Source: Hordeum vulgare subsp. vulgare | Taxonomy: Eukaryota; Streptophyta; Magnoliopsida; Poales; Poaceae | DNA: 64,000 nucleotides | NCBI RefSeq assembly: GCF_904849725.1 | Contig: NC_058518.1 | Coordinates: 415,593,081-415,657,080 of the forward strand | Reading direction: 5' to 3' | Shown: positions 36,291 through 46,910 of the stretch, in pieces | How the letters are laid out: every line of letters begins with the position of its first letter | Position numbering within the stretch: the stretch's first letter is position 1 | Translations under genes and position numbers: made by a program | Notes under the pieces: generated by a model | Seen by the model: only the letters and a program-made list of their open reading frames with translations | What the model was told of the DNA's origin: nothing | Database searches by the model: none

Positions 36291-36534
36291 GAGGGGGTCA
36301 GGGTGGGCGGGGCGTCATCTTCTCGGGAGAGAACGGGGGCGACGGGGTCGGGGGTGATTGGATTGTGGGTTCGTGGGGAGCCGATTTTCTTTACCTGGGA
36401 GCCGATTTTCTTTACGTGGGAGGTGGGATCGCTTGCCGATTTTCATTACGTGGGAGATGGGATCGCTGGGAGAGATCAAACCATCGTCAGGTTAAACCAT
36501 CACGACGTTCGATCCTGCTTTAATAGTAGAGAGA

Positions 36535-37090
36535 TAGCTAGTGATGTGCTAATCAAAGACAATCTCACACGGCGTGCCTAACCTGACCTGGGAGTAACAA
36601 GTGTTGTTTTTTGTATTCACGATGAGACAATCAAACACCTTTTTTTCAATGCAAATATGCATGTTCTATATGGTCAGTCATTTAAATAGCGTTAAATTTA
36701 TATCCGCATATAAGTGTTCTAATATTTTTTTGGTCATTTTCGAACGGTATTCCTAATAGGTTTAAAACATGAATAAGGGTGTAAGTGTATGCCTTAATAT
36801 GGTCGGCAATGTAGAAATGATTTCGTTTTTAATGACAAAAAATGATCTACAAGTTATTTTTTTCAGTGTACGTACTCGTTTTGTGCTTGACCTACGCTAC
36901 ACTGGATGGAATATCAATTGGTGTTTAAAACGGTTTATATGCGGTGGGAGCAGTTGGATACGGAGTTTCTTATTTCCAATATCGATGACAACATAACCTG
37001 TGGATTGATCGACCATAGGACTCTATTGTTACACTTTTGTTGGTTTAGTTGTATTTCGTTTTGCTAGACATTTCAAAATTGACTTTGTGC
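36535..37090. other. Intergenic DNA, nothing recognised
   Basis: AT-rich sequence right of the Helitron. Short open frames only, with no motif or repeat I can support. Confidence 0.4.
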
Positions 37091-37093
37091 GTC

Positions 37094-38066
37094 TTTTTTT
37101 TTAGAGAAGGAGGTTAAACCCCCGGCCTCTGCATCAATCGATGCATGCAACCATCTTATTAATTATTCTACAAAGGTCTAATAAAAATATACATCAATCC
37201 ACCCAAAGCCACCACTCACACCTACAAACTCGATAATATTGAGTGCTCTCACTCCACATATCTAAGACCGGTGTTGTTTCCAATCCATCCACATAACGTA
37301 TCGGGAACAACAGCCGGTGCAGCACACCTAAAACGCACACCTCACGCACACGTTTTACCAGCCGCCATCATCCTCAAACCATTGACCCATCTTCAGGAAA
37401 GAGATCCACATCATCCTTGCCAGTCCAATCATCCGTCGACGCCACCACGACGCCCAACGGCGCCACCGCCCTGCGCTCATCCGTCCAGCTGTGAAGACTC
37501 CGGGAGATCTGCCGTGCGTAGCACCTGCCAACCAGGCATGACTCAGCGTAGCACCTGTCGGCCAGGCATGAATTGACAGCTCCACCGAAATTCCGTGCAA
37601 GACGAAGCCACTCCACCTCCTGCCTCAGTCCGCCAGCGCTGCTCCACAAACGATGCTCCCAAGAGAAAAACGGCACCGCAGTACCGCCATCGTCCGATCT
37701 GGAAGACCAGATCATAGGGTTTCCCCCGAAGCAATGCCCACCACCAGCAACCGTTCATGACCCACACAGTGCCCACCACCACTCAGCCCTCAAGGCGACG
37801 CCTTCAGGAAGGTCACGACGTCAAGGACTTCGCCGCCGCCCACCGAAGTTAAAGTTTTCACCCGATAGGCAAGGAGGGGAGTAGAGGAGCAGATGTATAC
37901 TGACGTCTCCAAAAATAAAAACGGTGCCCTTGAGCATCGTCGTCGGCGAGGCCGGCCTGGGCCAACCAAGGAGTTTCCCCCAATCCGAATCTCCTCCACC
38001 GGCTTCAACCGCATGTAGGGCTCTGGCAAACGCGGGCACCGCCAAGTCCGCATGAGAGAGGCCCAC
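37094..38066 (-). mobile_element. Probable non-LTR retroelement tail (LINE or SINE-like), minus strand
   Basis: On the minus strand the segment ends 'gatgcagaggccgggggttt...ctctaaaaaaaa' at 37094-37140. This is the A-tailed 3' end common to grass non-LTR elements. Upstream on that strand the DNA is GC-rich, with tgcctggc...ggtgctacgc words duplicated at about 37520-37570. No reverse-transcriptase or endonuclease motif is visible, and open frames of 75-113 codons show no recognised domain. The 5' limit near 38066 and the target duplication are not resolved. Confidence 0.45.
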
Positions 38067-38250
38067 AGATGTTACTCAAGGTACATTTGAGATAATAAAA
38101 AACACATTTTATCGACACACAAAAAACACTAAGGTGATGTGTCTAAGAGTTACCAAACAGAGTAACATTTTTATGTTATATATTTCATGATCTTTTTACT
38201 TATATAATGTACCCAGTATTTTTCTCTCTAGGTTTATTTTATTTTGCTGG
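38067..38250. other. AT-rich spacer with a possible small MITE
   Basis: tgttactc at about 38069 and its complement gagtaaca at about 38161 form an 8-bp inverted pair around 100 bp of AT-rich DNA. This recalls a family of short grass MITEs ending in tgttactc. The ends are too short to be sure. Confidence 0.3.
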
Positions 38251-38255
38251 TAGCT

Positions 38256-39908
38256 CACAGCAACTCCAACCGAGCTATTCATTTCGTCCGTCACAGTTTG
38301 TTTGGGTCGTCGCGGATAAAAAATGAAAACCCAATGCGTGGATTCATTCCCAAAACGCATCCGCTTCCGTCCGCGCCGACCCATTACAAGCCCAAATTCG
38401 GGGCTGAAATATGTCGCCGCGGACGCGGCGCACGACTTCTCATGTTCGCGTCCGTCCACACTTGACATCTGGTTAAAACCAGCGTCGTCTTTATTGACGA
38501 CGACCGTCCACCACGGGCCCACGCGTCAGCGACCCTCAGGCGCTCTTTTTTAATCCGAAAGTGCGGGGGGAGGGGGGGCCTCATCCTCTTCGAGAAGTCG
38601 CCCGCATCCCCATCTAGTTACCCGCTGCTCCCCTGCTGGCGGCAAACCCTAGTCACCATGGATTTCTTCTGCGGCAAAGACAAGGGCAAGTCCCCCGCCT
38701 TCCCTGTCCGCGCACTCCCTTCGTCAGCGTCTTTTCGTCCGCCTTGGCAACGGATCAGCGTACCAGTGCATCAGACTAGGTGGCACTGGGAGCACCGCGT
38801 CCCCTTCCCCTACCCCGGTATCACGCTGCTGCACGACTGTCATTTGGATTCGGAGAGGATCCTAGTGCCAGCGGTACCGCGGTCGGCGCACGCGCATGTG
38901 GAGGAGAGGAGGAGTCAGCTGTAGCAGCTAATGCCAGAGCAGCCGTGCAACCCAGTGTATGATGCAGACTCTCACGAATGGGAGCCCTGGTTTGCATGGG
39001 AGCATGAGAAGCAGCGTCGGCGTGGCGTCCACGCCGTGGTGGCTGGATCGCCGCCGCCCCTTGTCGTGCGCAAAGAAGACCAGAAGGTGTAGGTCGCGTA
39101 CCAGAACGCGCTGACGGTCGTCCTGCGTGCAAGCGAGGAAGAAGGGCGCCTCAAGAAGGAGGTGGAAGAGGAAGCTTACTACAAGCAGATGGCGGAGGCC
39201 ATGGCGCTCTCCGTTGCCGGCGACACAGTCGTGCCGCCGCGGGCCCTGCCGTCCCCTGCGAAGGCCGAGCCAGGGCCGCTGGTCCTGAGGCCCGAGTTGG
39301 ACGCCTGGGACGGGGTGGTGCACGAGTGGGTCAGCGGGTCACCCGTCTGGTTGGGTCTGACGCCGAAGCATGAGGCGGCCTACCTGGAGCACCGGCGACA
39401 ACGGCGGGTGGCGGAGGAGGGCGCAGAGGGCCGGCGGGTCAAGCTGATGGAGCGTGAGGCCGAAGCTGGGGAGGAGGAGCGACGCGTTGCCCAACCAGCG
39501 CCGGTGCAGCCACCAGCGAGCGAAGTCGCCGCCACCTGGGAGACGACCTTTCCCTGGGCTAGCCCGGTACCGATGCTCGTCGACCTCATCGACCCCGACA
39601 ACGACGACGAGGAGGACGCCTAGGCAGCGCCTCCTCGTTTTTAGTTTATGAAATTTTTCGTTTAATGTAATATGGACTCGTGAGACTATCGCCGGAGGCC
39701 GGTATTAATGTTTAATTAATGATTTTGTGTTTCTGAAATATTTATTATAATATTTTTCGTGCCGTCTAAAAATGGGTCATGATCAGGTTGGACGCGGGCC
39801 GATTCAATTACAATAACGGACATAGATGTTTTGCCCGACCGATCCAAACGGACAATATACGAACAAAGCACACGTCTGTTTGGATCGCGCGGTTGAAATT
39901 GTTCTCAA
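38256..39908. mobile_element. TIR DNA transposon (Harbinger-like ends) carrying an open frame
   Basis: The left end cacagcaactccaaccgagc and the complement of the right end (gagaacaatttcaaccgcgc) match at most positions. Both are followed by nearly parallel subterminal DNA (ttcgtccg / aaacggac). Directly outside, tagct occurs on both sides (38251-38255 and 39909-39913), a possible target duplication, although Harbinger elements usually duplicate 3 bp. The element is 1.65 kb and GC-rich in the middle. It contains no transposase, only the decayed frame at 38658-39623. Confidence 0.55.
38658..39623 (+). pseudogene. Transposon-borne protein of unknown function, two internal amber stops
   Basis: One frame from ATG (38658) to TAG (39621-39623), 321 codons, interrupted by TAG at 38922-38924 and 39090-39092. 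It begins MDFFCGKDKGKSP, then has a Pro/Trp-rich block (VHQTRWHWEHRVPFPYPG), EWEPWFAWEHEKQRRRG, an acidic coiled-coil-like stretch (EEEGRLKKEVEEE), LDAWDGVVHEWVSGSPVW and a basic helix, and ends in an acidic tail (DLIDPDNDDEEDA). I recall similar frames within small TIR elements in wheat-group genomes, but I know of no assigned function. It lacks Myb, zinc-finger or DDE motifs. The ATG context (caccatggat) is good. With both stops the full-length product cannot be made. Confidence 0.6.
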
Positions 39909-39913
39909 TAGCT

Positions 39914-42082
39914 GTTAGCACAAGACTGTTACTCAGATCCAAGTCATTGCAGCGGCGATACAACCTTGCAAATACAAAGTGAGATTGAGAGCGAGGGTTC
40001 ATACAGAAGAACAAAAATGAGAGCGCGAAAGCAACCTGATCTTCTTCTTCCACGACAAACCTTTGCTTTTCCCCCTCCGGTGACAGGTGCGGCACGACGC
40101 TGAAATTCTCGCGATCGATTCCATCTTCCATGCCAAAAAAGGACCGGGCCGAGCAGTCAAAAACGAACCCGGACACCGAAAGAGAGCAGTCGGCGTCACG
40201 CTCCCAGAGCGAGCCCCGAGGCCCCAACACATGACAGACATGGCGAGGGAGAAAAGCTCAGACAGAGGTCACAAACACAAAGGGGGCGGCGCAGGATCAC
40301 GAACCCTGCTTTGCTCAGCTGCAGCAGCCAGCAGCACATCATCGTTGCTGTGCCCACCAAACCACGACCCCTATCCACTTTGCGCGCGTCGGCGGTGGCC
40401 TACAGCCACAGGACCGGCGGATGGCGTTCGTCTCGGTTCCGGCCCAGTTACCATCACAGGTTTAGTTTGACGAGTTTCTATTCAAACAAAGAGGAGTTTT
40501 GATCGAGAGTGACAGCACATTCGTGTGTTCGTTTCCCCGGCAAAGGCGTGGTCACGTTGTCGTAGCATAAAACATCTACGAAAAGAAGAGAAAAGGAACG
40601 CATCATAGGGGGGCAGTGAATGCTCGTCACGCTCACCGCGGCAAAGGCTACCAATAAAGCTCGTCCCGTCCGCATCTCGCGCGGTACCAAGTTGTACACA
40701 CACCTTCTCTCCTAGTACGACGATGCGCGTACGGGCGGTGCGATCCGCCGTCCGCGCCGTCTTCAATGCCGAGGCCGGCGAGAAGGCAATGCGGCCGGCG
40801 CACGGCCCGTCCGGGGCCCCTCCCGGCCTTAACGCGTACGCGACGATCCTGGGTTGTATTCTCAGTTTCGTGCAGATCCACAAGACTGTTCTCGCGCGAA
40901 CGTAGGCATGTACAGCGGCGTACATTTGCCGGAGATCGCCGGCGACTTCGATGCTTTTGCCTCTTCCTGTACGTGCTGCTACGGAGCAGCGTACGCGCCA
41001 AGGGCTTAAACTTAAAGCACGTACGGTTACTCCGGTGTCATCTTCAACATCACTCCGTCCGTGGTTCGGAGAAAGGTTAATTAAATGTCAATTAGCGTGC
41101 ATACTTACGCTGCTGTCTGCTCGGAGCATTCAGCAGCCGCAGCATCCCAACATCGAGCTGTAAATCAGCAAATTCCCAGCAAAGCCCGTGTTTTTTACCA
41201 GACAAGTTATCGAACCAAAACAGCTTGGCCAGTTGATAAGGACGCAAGGGGAAACAGGGGAATGGAGCAAAGTGAATTCAGTGTCAGAAAACACTTTATT
41301 TTCGCCACAATCATTCAGTTGTTGAAGTTCACAGCGGCGCGAACTTCCCGGCGATACACAGAAACAAAATCTGCAAGCCAAGCAATAGGAACTGGTAATA
41401 AGTTATTTGTAGTCACCATACTCAGGCTCCCTAAGCCTGGCTTGAGATGTGCAGATGCATGCATCATGGTTGCTCGCGTAGAAGCCAAGTACAATTTGAA
41501 CGCCCCACAGCAAAAAGGTCGATCGAATGATATCTCACACCACTGAGTCTAAATAACACATGATCACGAAATGCAATCGACACAACACATGCTTAGAGTC
41601 CACATTGTTCATCATTTTCATTCAATCTCGTACAGCGTCGTACTACAAATTTCGACAGCGAATGCGTGCCACATTGCCATATTTGGTGATCATAATAAAC
41701 CGATTAAAACACCACTGATTCTAATACCATCATCATCGTTGGGGCAACATCAAGAGCCAATGTTCACTTCTTACTCACTCACTGTCTATACAACAGAGAC
41801 ACAAGCACATACACTTACACCAGCTAAACAAAAAATTACACCTATATAAACCACGATTATTAAAGCACCAACTTCTTGTGTCTGTGACTATCCCCTCCCT
41901 CACAAAAAGAATAATAATCCACAGTAGTAAACTTGACAAATTTAATCAAAGAATCAGAGACCACCGTTTGCAATCTCCTCCATTCTTGTGTCCTCCTCCC
42001 CGATCAGAGGCGATCCGGCGGCAATGGTGTTGTCCTGCCTTCTGCTTCTGGTTCTTGGAGCAGCAGCCAGCAGCCATCTTGG
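39914..42082. other. Low-copy intergenic DNA 3' of the LRR gene
   Basis: About 2.2 kb without repeat hallmarks. A GC-rich part at 40080-40480 and 40700-41000 has several overlapping open frames, none with a recognisable domain. The last 200 bp or so (41880-42082) should include the 3' untranslated region of the LRR gene, which is transcribed leftward. No poly(A) signal is certain. Confidence 0.4.
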
Positions 42083-43264
42083 TTAGCCCCTCCATTCCGG
42101 GCACTGGTCGGCCGGCCGCGTGTTCTGCGTGCCGGCCTTAATCGGGCACGGCGCGTACACCGGCGGCACCATGCAGTTGTACATCAGGCACAGCGAGACG
42201 CCGGAGGGGAGTGATGACGACGGCGATATTTCGATGCCGGTGAGGAAGTTGTGCTGCAGGTACAGCAGCTGCAGCCCACCGGTGCCCACCAGCTCTTGCA
42301 CCAGCCGCGACGGCACATCGCCGGTGAACCTGTTGTTGTTCAGGTACAGCTGCCCAATGCCCGCCAGGAGCGGCGACAGAGGACCCCAGAAACGGTTGTA
42401 GCTTAGGTCCACCACCGGGATCGTCACGTCGCTCGTCGGCTGGAGGAGGCCGGAGAAGAAGTTGCGCTGAAGCTGGAGCACGGAGAGCGGCAATGTGAAG
42501 ACGGACGACGGAACCGGCCCCTGGAGCTGGTTCATGCTGAGGTCGAGGTAGTTGAGCCGAGTCAGGCGGGGCAGCACCGAGTCCACGTTGCCGGTGAGAT
42601 GGTTCGCCGCGAGCGAGAGGTACTGCAGCGAGCCCGGCAGGCTGGGCACGCCGCCGGAGAGGGCATTATGCTTGAGGTCCATCCGGAGGAGCGGCGAGGA
42701 GTCCGGGAACGACGGGATGCCGCCGGTGAGCTGGTTGTGGCAGAGGATGAGGTTGGTGATCGACGGCAGCGACGCAATGGACGGCGGGATGGCGCCGGAG
42801 ATCTGGTTGAAGCTGACGTCGAGCGTCCGGAGGTTGGACAGCGCGCCAATGCCGTCCGGTATCCGGCCGGAGATGAGGTTCTTGCTGACGGCCAAGAAGC
42901 GTAGGTTGGAGCAGGAGGCGAGGGAGTCCGGGAGCTCGCCCTGGACGCGGCCGGGCACGAGCGAGAGTTCGGTGAGCGCGGACATCCGGCCCAGCGCCGG
43001 GTCGAGCCTCCCGGTCAGCCCCGGCGACCCCGCCCTCGGGTCGCCGAGCGCGAGCGCCGACACCCTGTTCCCGTTGCAGTACACGCCGGGGAAGCCGCAG
43101 GGGTCGGCCGTGAAGTCCCAGCCGTCGAAGTAGGCCGAGCCTGGCATGTCATCCAGCGACCTCCGCACCGCCTGCAGCGCGAGGAAGTCCACAGGGTCAA
43201 GAATGCCCTCCGCCACGACCGCCACCGCCAAGAACACCGCCACGACAGCGCCGAGCCGCGCCAT
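42083..43264 (-). CDS. Secreted leucine-rich-repeat protein (receptor-like, no kinase)
   Basis: 393 codons in a single exon, intact. I start at the ATG at 43262-43264 (context gggaATGGCG) because it gives a signal peptide at once: MARLGAVVAVFLAVAVVAEG. The frame is open 30 codons further up to 43354, but those residues are not signal-like. After the signal peptide comes an LRRNT_2 cap (residues about 22-65, with ADPCGFPGVYC), then about ten plant-type LRRs of the LxxLxLxxNxLxGxIP kind, for example LRTLDVSFNQISGAIPPSI and LNYLDLSMNQLQGPVPSSV. The C-terminus is Cys-rich (CLMYNCMVPPVYAPC, then QCPEWRG). There is no transmembrane helix and no kinase, so an apoplastic or wall protein is likely. 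Plant families of this layout bind ligands or partner receptors. The exact role is unknown. It is the only intact host gene seen here. Confidence 0.93.
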   Translation of the reverse strand: MARLGAVVAVFLAVAVVAEGILDPVDFLALQAVRRSLDDMPGSAYFDGWDFTADPCGFPGVYCNGNRVSALALGDPRAGSPGLTGRLDPALGRMSALTELSLVPGRVQGELPDSLASCSNLRFLAVSKNLISGRIPDGIGALSNLRTLDVSFNQISGAIPPSIASLPSITNLILCHNQLTGGIPSFPDSSPLLRMDLKHNALSGGVPSLPGSLQYLSLAANHLTGNVDSVLPRLTRLNYLDLSMNQLQGPVPSSVFTLPLSVLQLQRNFFSGLLQPTSDVTIPVVDLSYNRFWGPLSPLLAGIGQLYLNNNRFTGDVPSRLVQELVGTGGLQLLYLQHNFLTGIEISPSSSLPSGVSLCLMYNCMVPPVYAPCPIKAGTQNTRPADQCPEWRG

Positions 43265-43420
43265 TCCCACAAAGCACCTCGGTTCGCGCGCGCGCAAGCT
43301 TGCAACGGAATGGAAGGTCTTCTGCAAGAAGGAAGAATTAAAAGCAGCGATCAACCTCGTGGCGGGAGAGCGAGCTGCGGCGTGGGGAATCTTTAAGGTG
43401 GCGCGCCGCCCTCCCCTGCT

Positions 43421-43427
43421 TTAAAGG
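43421..43427 (-). promoter_or_regulatory. TATA-like box of the LRR gene
   Basis: tttaaag on the minus strand about 157 bp upstream of the chosen ATG. With the usual 30-base spacing, transcription would start near 43390 and give a 5' leader of about 125 bases. Inferred from position and composition only. Confidence 0.4.
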
Positions 43428-43502
43428 CCCGCGGTGCGGCGTGGGGGCGTTGGCGGCCTTTGCTGCTGCTCCCGTGAGGGGAGGAATGGAGCACGCACGC
43501 AG

Positions 43503-43520
43503 TCTCTCTCTCTCTCTCTC
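43503..43520 (-). repeat. GA/CT microsatellite upstream of the LRR gene
   Basis: Nine CT units on the plus strand, so GA repeats on the gene's strand about 80 bp upstream of the TATA-like box. GA repeats are common in plant promoters and can bind BPC/GAGA factors. A role here is inferred. Confidence 0.6.
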
Positions 43521-43529
43521 AGCTCCCTT

Positions 43530-44571
43530 TCTCGTGGAGATGGAGATGGAGATGGCGGTGCTGCGTGAGCGCCTTTAATGGGGGCGTGGTGGTGGGTGGC
43601 GGCTAGCTCGCTCCCACGCCCACTCCACTCCACTCCAGTGCAAGGCGAGTGCAAGGAGGAAGGCTTCGGCGAGAAGGCAGGCAGCCAGGCACGGCGGCAG
43701 CAGTAGCTCGCAAGGAAAGAGTAGGAAACTAGCGAGGCGGCGGTGGCGCAATGATGGTGGCTTGGCGAGGACGGATTCGGTCGGAGGTGGAGACGAAGTG
43801 GTGGTGGTGCGGTGGGAGTAATCAACTCTGCTTCGCTTGGCGTCCTCTGCTCGCAGCTCTTTCTCCACTACCTCCCCTTTTCCGCTGACCTGTCGCGTTT
43901 TTTATGGCTCGGTGGCTCAAACGGCTGTCCGAGCCTCAGGCTCGGGTGGGGCCGCGCGCACGCCCGGAGGCAATGACATGCGGGTCCCGCCCCCGCCCTT
44001 GTGGCTGTTGGGCGCCATGAATGCCTCCGGCCTGGGGAGCCGAGATGGTTCTGCGGCAGTAAAAAAAACTAGCTGTTGGCGATACGTGGGAATGAGATTC
44101 AGCCGTGGTCCCGCTTCGGCTGGGTCCGTCTTCTTCCGGGCCCACGCGTCAGTGACGGTGGTCGAGCTCGTTGCTGGATCTACCCGTGCTACTGGATTCT
44201 TTTTTATTTTTCTGAGCTGGAGAGGTTTAGGAGGGGGAAGAGGACGCGGCCATACGGGGCTGGGTGCGTGTGATTTGTCCGGTGCGGTGCTCGTGTATCT
44301 GCCTTGGTCGTGTCGTTGGATCCACCCCGAGTAAGAATGAACATCTTGTTGTTTTTGTACAGCTGTGTGAATGTAACAGAATGAGTGACACGAACGATGG
44401 CCAATGTGAATGAAACTTGGTTGGTTCCCTTGATCCAACGAGCTTCAGGGTAGATGCACTGATGCAGGACACACCGCGTCCGACACGGAGGGTTGCTATC
44501 GCAAAGATGACAGGATCCCAGATGGTTCCCAAGATGTGCATATCCACACAATTACTATCCACATCACCTAA
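43530..44571. other. Upstream flank of the LRR gene, no further gene recognised
   Basis: GC-rich to 44330, then mixed. Open frames of 97-173 codons occur on both strands at 43575-44658. They overlap each other, have low-complexity composition and no domain. The nearest 500 bp probably includes promoter sequence. Confidence 0.4.
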
Positions 44572-44803
44572 GGTGCTGTTTGGTTTCAATAAGTCAGGTT
44601 TCTTATAAGTCACGCCTCTATGGTTGTCATCTGACTTATAAGTCACCTGACCACACATTTCTATGTAAAAGTGGATGACTTATAAGTTTTAAGTTGAGGT
44701 GGAGCAACTTATGACTTATAAGTTGGGTTTATTTGACAAAATAAGTCATTTTTTACACTTTTCAACTTATAAGTTGATGACTAATTTGAAACCAAACAGA
44801 ACC
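44572..44803. mobile_element. MITE with 18-bp terminal inverted repeats
   Basis: 232 bp starting ggtgctgtttggtttcaa and ending ttgaaaccaaacagaacc (one mismatch). Internal 'acttataagt' palindromes can fold. Flanks are taa and tta, which would fit a Tourist/Harbinger TWA site, but they are not identical, so the superfamily is open (hAT is the alternative). Non-coding. Confidence 0.75.
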
Positions 44804-45420
44804 TTACCCTTACCCAAAGCGCACACGCAGCTTTGCTGGCTGGCGAGAACGTGTCTCTTCTTTTACCTCTATGTCAGACCAACACGGCCAGTAGTAGCCT
44901 GATCCACTATGTCAGAGGCAGTAAGTTAACGCGGCGGAACAGGGCAATTAACCAGGGGCAGTAATGTAACAGTCAGAGATGGAGTTGTTGCGTCCTTGGA
45001 TTTTTGTGGTCTCGCTTCTTCTTCCATGGAGCATCGTCGTCCCGACATGGAAGCGCGGCCGAGTGGGGTGATCGACCCCCTGAGATCGGAGACTGCGGGG
45101 CCAGCAAAACCAACGGTAAAAAGCAAGTGGCATGCTGAGAGTCTGAGATGCAGTGCCGCGTGGCGACGCGATGAACACGTGCGGGCACGGTCATGGTGAC
45201 TGGTTCACTCGAATGAAAAGAAGAAAACAGTGATCCACCCAGTGGATGTACTAGCTAATTGCGCGTGGACTTTAGTGGGCAGAGCACTGTCAGCGCATCT
45301 GATTACTGAACGTTCTTGCTGTTAATTTCGTTCGTGCGACGAGCTGGGGGGTTCTTCTTTTGTCGCCACGACGGGGCCTCTCCCACTCGGGCGCGGCAGC
45401 ACGAACTCTCCTCCTCTAGG
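44804..45420. other. Intergenic DNA, nothing recognised
   Basis: Mixed-composition sequence between a MITE and a foldback element. Open frames of 66-76 codons on both strands overlap and show no domain. Confidence 0.4.
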
Positions 45421-46048
45421 CTAAATTTCATGTTTTGATATTTTTACAAAAGTTGATCGAGATCTCACACTATTTATAAAAAAATCAGGATCTATTTTTT
45501 CCTATCGTCAGGTTTATGATGATAGGGTATAACAGTCTACCCTCAAGAACCGTGACGGTAAGGGTGCACGTCCTACTGTGAATTTTTGCTAAGTATCGGA
45601 TACAAAGCGTGTTTGCATCTGTTGCTGGGCACCTCGGCGGTAAGGTTATACAGGCTGTCACAAGCCTATTTGAAGGTAGGTGTGCATCGCGTTGATGTGG
45701 ATAAGTTTCCTATCGTCGGGGTCCATGATGATAGGGTACCTACCGTCAAGGACCCTGGCGGTAGGGGTGCACGTCCTATTGTGAATTTTTGCTAAATATC
45801 GGATACAGTGAGTGTTTGCATCTATTGCCGGGCACTTCGATGATAGGGTTGTACAGGCTATCGCCAGCCTATTTGAAGGTAGGTGTGCATCGCATTGATG
45901 TGGATAAGTTTCCTACCATCATGGACCTCGAGGGTATGCCCTACCGTCATGAACCCCGACGGTAAGAAAAGAGTCGGATCACGAATTTTTTATCAATATG
46001 GGTTAGATCTTGATCAACTTTCATAAAAGAATCAAAACACGAAATTTT
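45421..46048. mobile_element. Foldback-type element with about 75-bp inverted ends and a 203-bp tandem duplication
   Basis: The left end (45421-45495, containing ttcatgttttgat and agttgatcgagatct) and the right end (45975-46048, containing agatcttgatcaact and aatcaaaacacgaa) are inverted copies about 75 bp long. Between them a 203-bp unit occurs twice (gggtgcacgtcctactg at 45562, gggtgcacgtcctattg at 45765), rich in 'cctaccgtc...gacggtag' motifs. No coding capacity. The superfamily is not assigned and no target duplication was found. Confidence 0.65.
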
Positions 46049-46082
46049 GCCCCCACCTCGATACGAGGAAAAGAAAATCTTA

Positions 46083-46250
46083 AGGCCCCGTTTAGATTAC
46101 CGTTTTTTACTGTATTCAACTCGTTTAGAATACACGTGTGAACTGGTAGTTTTGTTTCCAAGCGGAAAATTAGCTATAACCAGTAATTTACATGTGTAAA
46201 ATAAATGCAGGTGTAGAAATTTATATCAATTCCATGCGGGGTTGAAAACA
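46083..46250. other. Possible truncated MITE end
   Basis: ggccccgtttagattacc at 46083 resembles the outer end of hAT or Tourist MITEs, but no matching inverted end was found downstream. Confidence 0.3.
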
Positions 46251-46254
46251 TAGA

Positions 46255-46805
46255 TCAGTCCCAGATCTTTTTTACTTATTCGTTTTGGATGGTCACTAGG
46301 GATTGTGAGGTGGAAACTGAAGGTTCCCCCAAGGTTCATTTCTTCCGTTGGTTGCTCTCTCACAATAAGTTGATAACTTGAGATAATCTCAGGAAAAGAC
46401 ACATAATCAAACCCCTTGATTGTGTTTCTGTGTTGACAATGAGTGTATTGCACTTTTTTTATTGTGTGATGCCTAAAAATATTTGGCGCTTTGTTCAAGA
46501 ATTATTTGAAGTCCCGGTTGGGAATGATTTGAGTCCATAACTAGATTTTGGATTTCAAATGATAACAACTATGCTTTAATATTGTCACTTCAGCTGTGAT
46601 TTGTTATTTGTGAAAGTATATGAACTCTGTAATTTTTGACAACGTCAAATGGATCTTTATTATTCAGGCACTAAGATTGATCTTGAGAACTGTCAAGTTC
46701 TGGACAAACTTGTCCCTCGAGCAACACATGGTGAACCTGGATGGATTTGTGGGGGAAATGACAAAAATCACAGAGGGGACCCTGTTGCTCATTAGTGGCT
46801 CATGA
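46255..46805 (+). pseudogene. LINE reverse-transcriptase C-terminal remnant (zf-RVT region)
   Basis: Spread over shifted frames, the plus strand shows the zinc-binding C-terminal pattern of plant LINE ORF2. W-K-L-K-V-P-P at about 46310, KVHFFRWLLSHNKLIT at 46330-46380, DNLRKRHIIKPLDC, a ruined Cys pair, then HFFYCVMPKNIWRFVQELF at 46451-46510. A later frame (46620-46805) resembles the variable LINE tail. Stops and frameshifts are frequent, so it is dead. The upstream RT and endonuclease are absent. Confidence 0.5.
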
Positions 46806-46910
46806 TGTCACAACAGATCAACCTTGAGGCTGCTTTGTCGCAAGACCTGTGGAACAAGCTCAAAATCTCATATGATGAGCGAGGTTTTAGATCCCCATTG
46901 AAGAAAAGGG

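Larger units (their letters stand above)
29341..36534 (-). mobile_element. Non-autonomous Helitron, 7.2 kb
   Basis: On the minus strand the element starts TCTCTCTACTATTAAAG at 36534 and ends CTAG at 29341-29344. A stem-loop (stem CCGTG/CACGG, 6-base loop) lies 12 bases from the 3' end. It is flanked by A on the 5' side (36535) and T on the 3' side (29340), the expected A/T insertion site with no target duplication. These are the defining Helitron ends. No Rep/helicase frame is visible, so it depends on an autonomous partner for rolling-circle transposition. The interior mixes AT-rich DNA, local tandem duplications and GC-rich segments at about 32900-33300 and 35500-36350 that may be captured gene pieces. 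Confidence 0.85.

Noticed and set aside
35298..36581. Long overlapping frames (up to 201 codons) on both strands in the Helitron GC island
   Set aside because: Arg/Pro/Ala-rich on all frames, which is the usual artefact of high GC. Only one minus-strand piece was kept, as a low-confidence captured segment.
42552..43305. 193-codon plus frame and others antisense to the LRR gene
   Set aside because: Shadows of a strong GC-rich coding frame on the other strand.
43837..44438. 165-codon plus frame and 173-codon minus frame upstream of the LRR gene
   Set aside because: They overlap antisense, lack domains, and look like random open frames in GC-rich promoter DNA.
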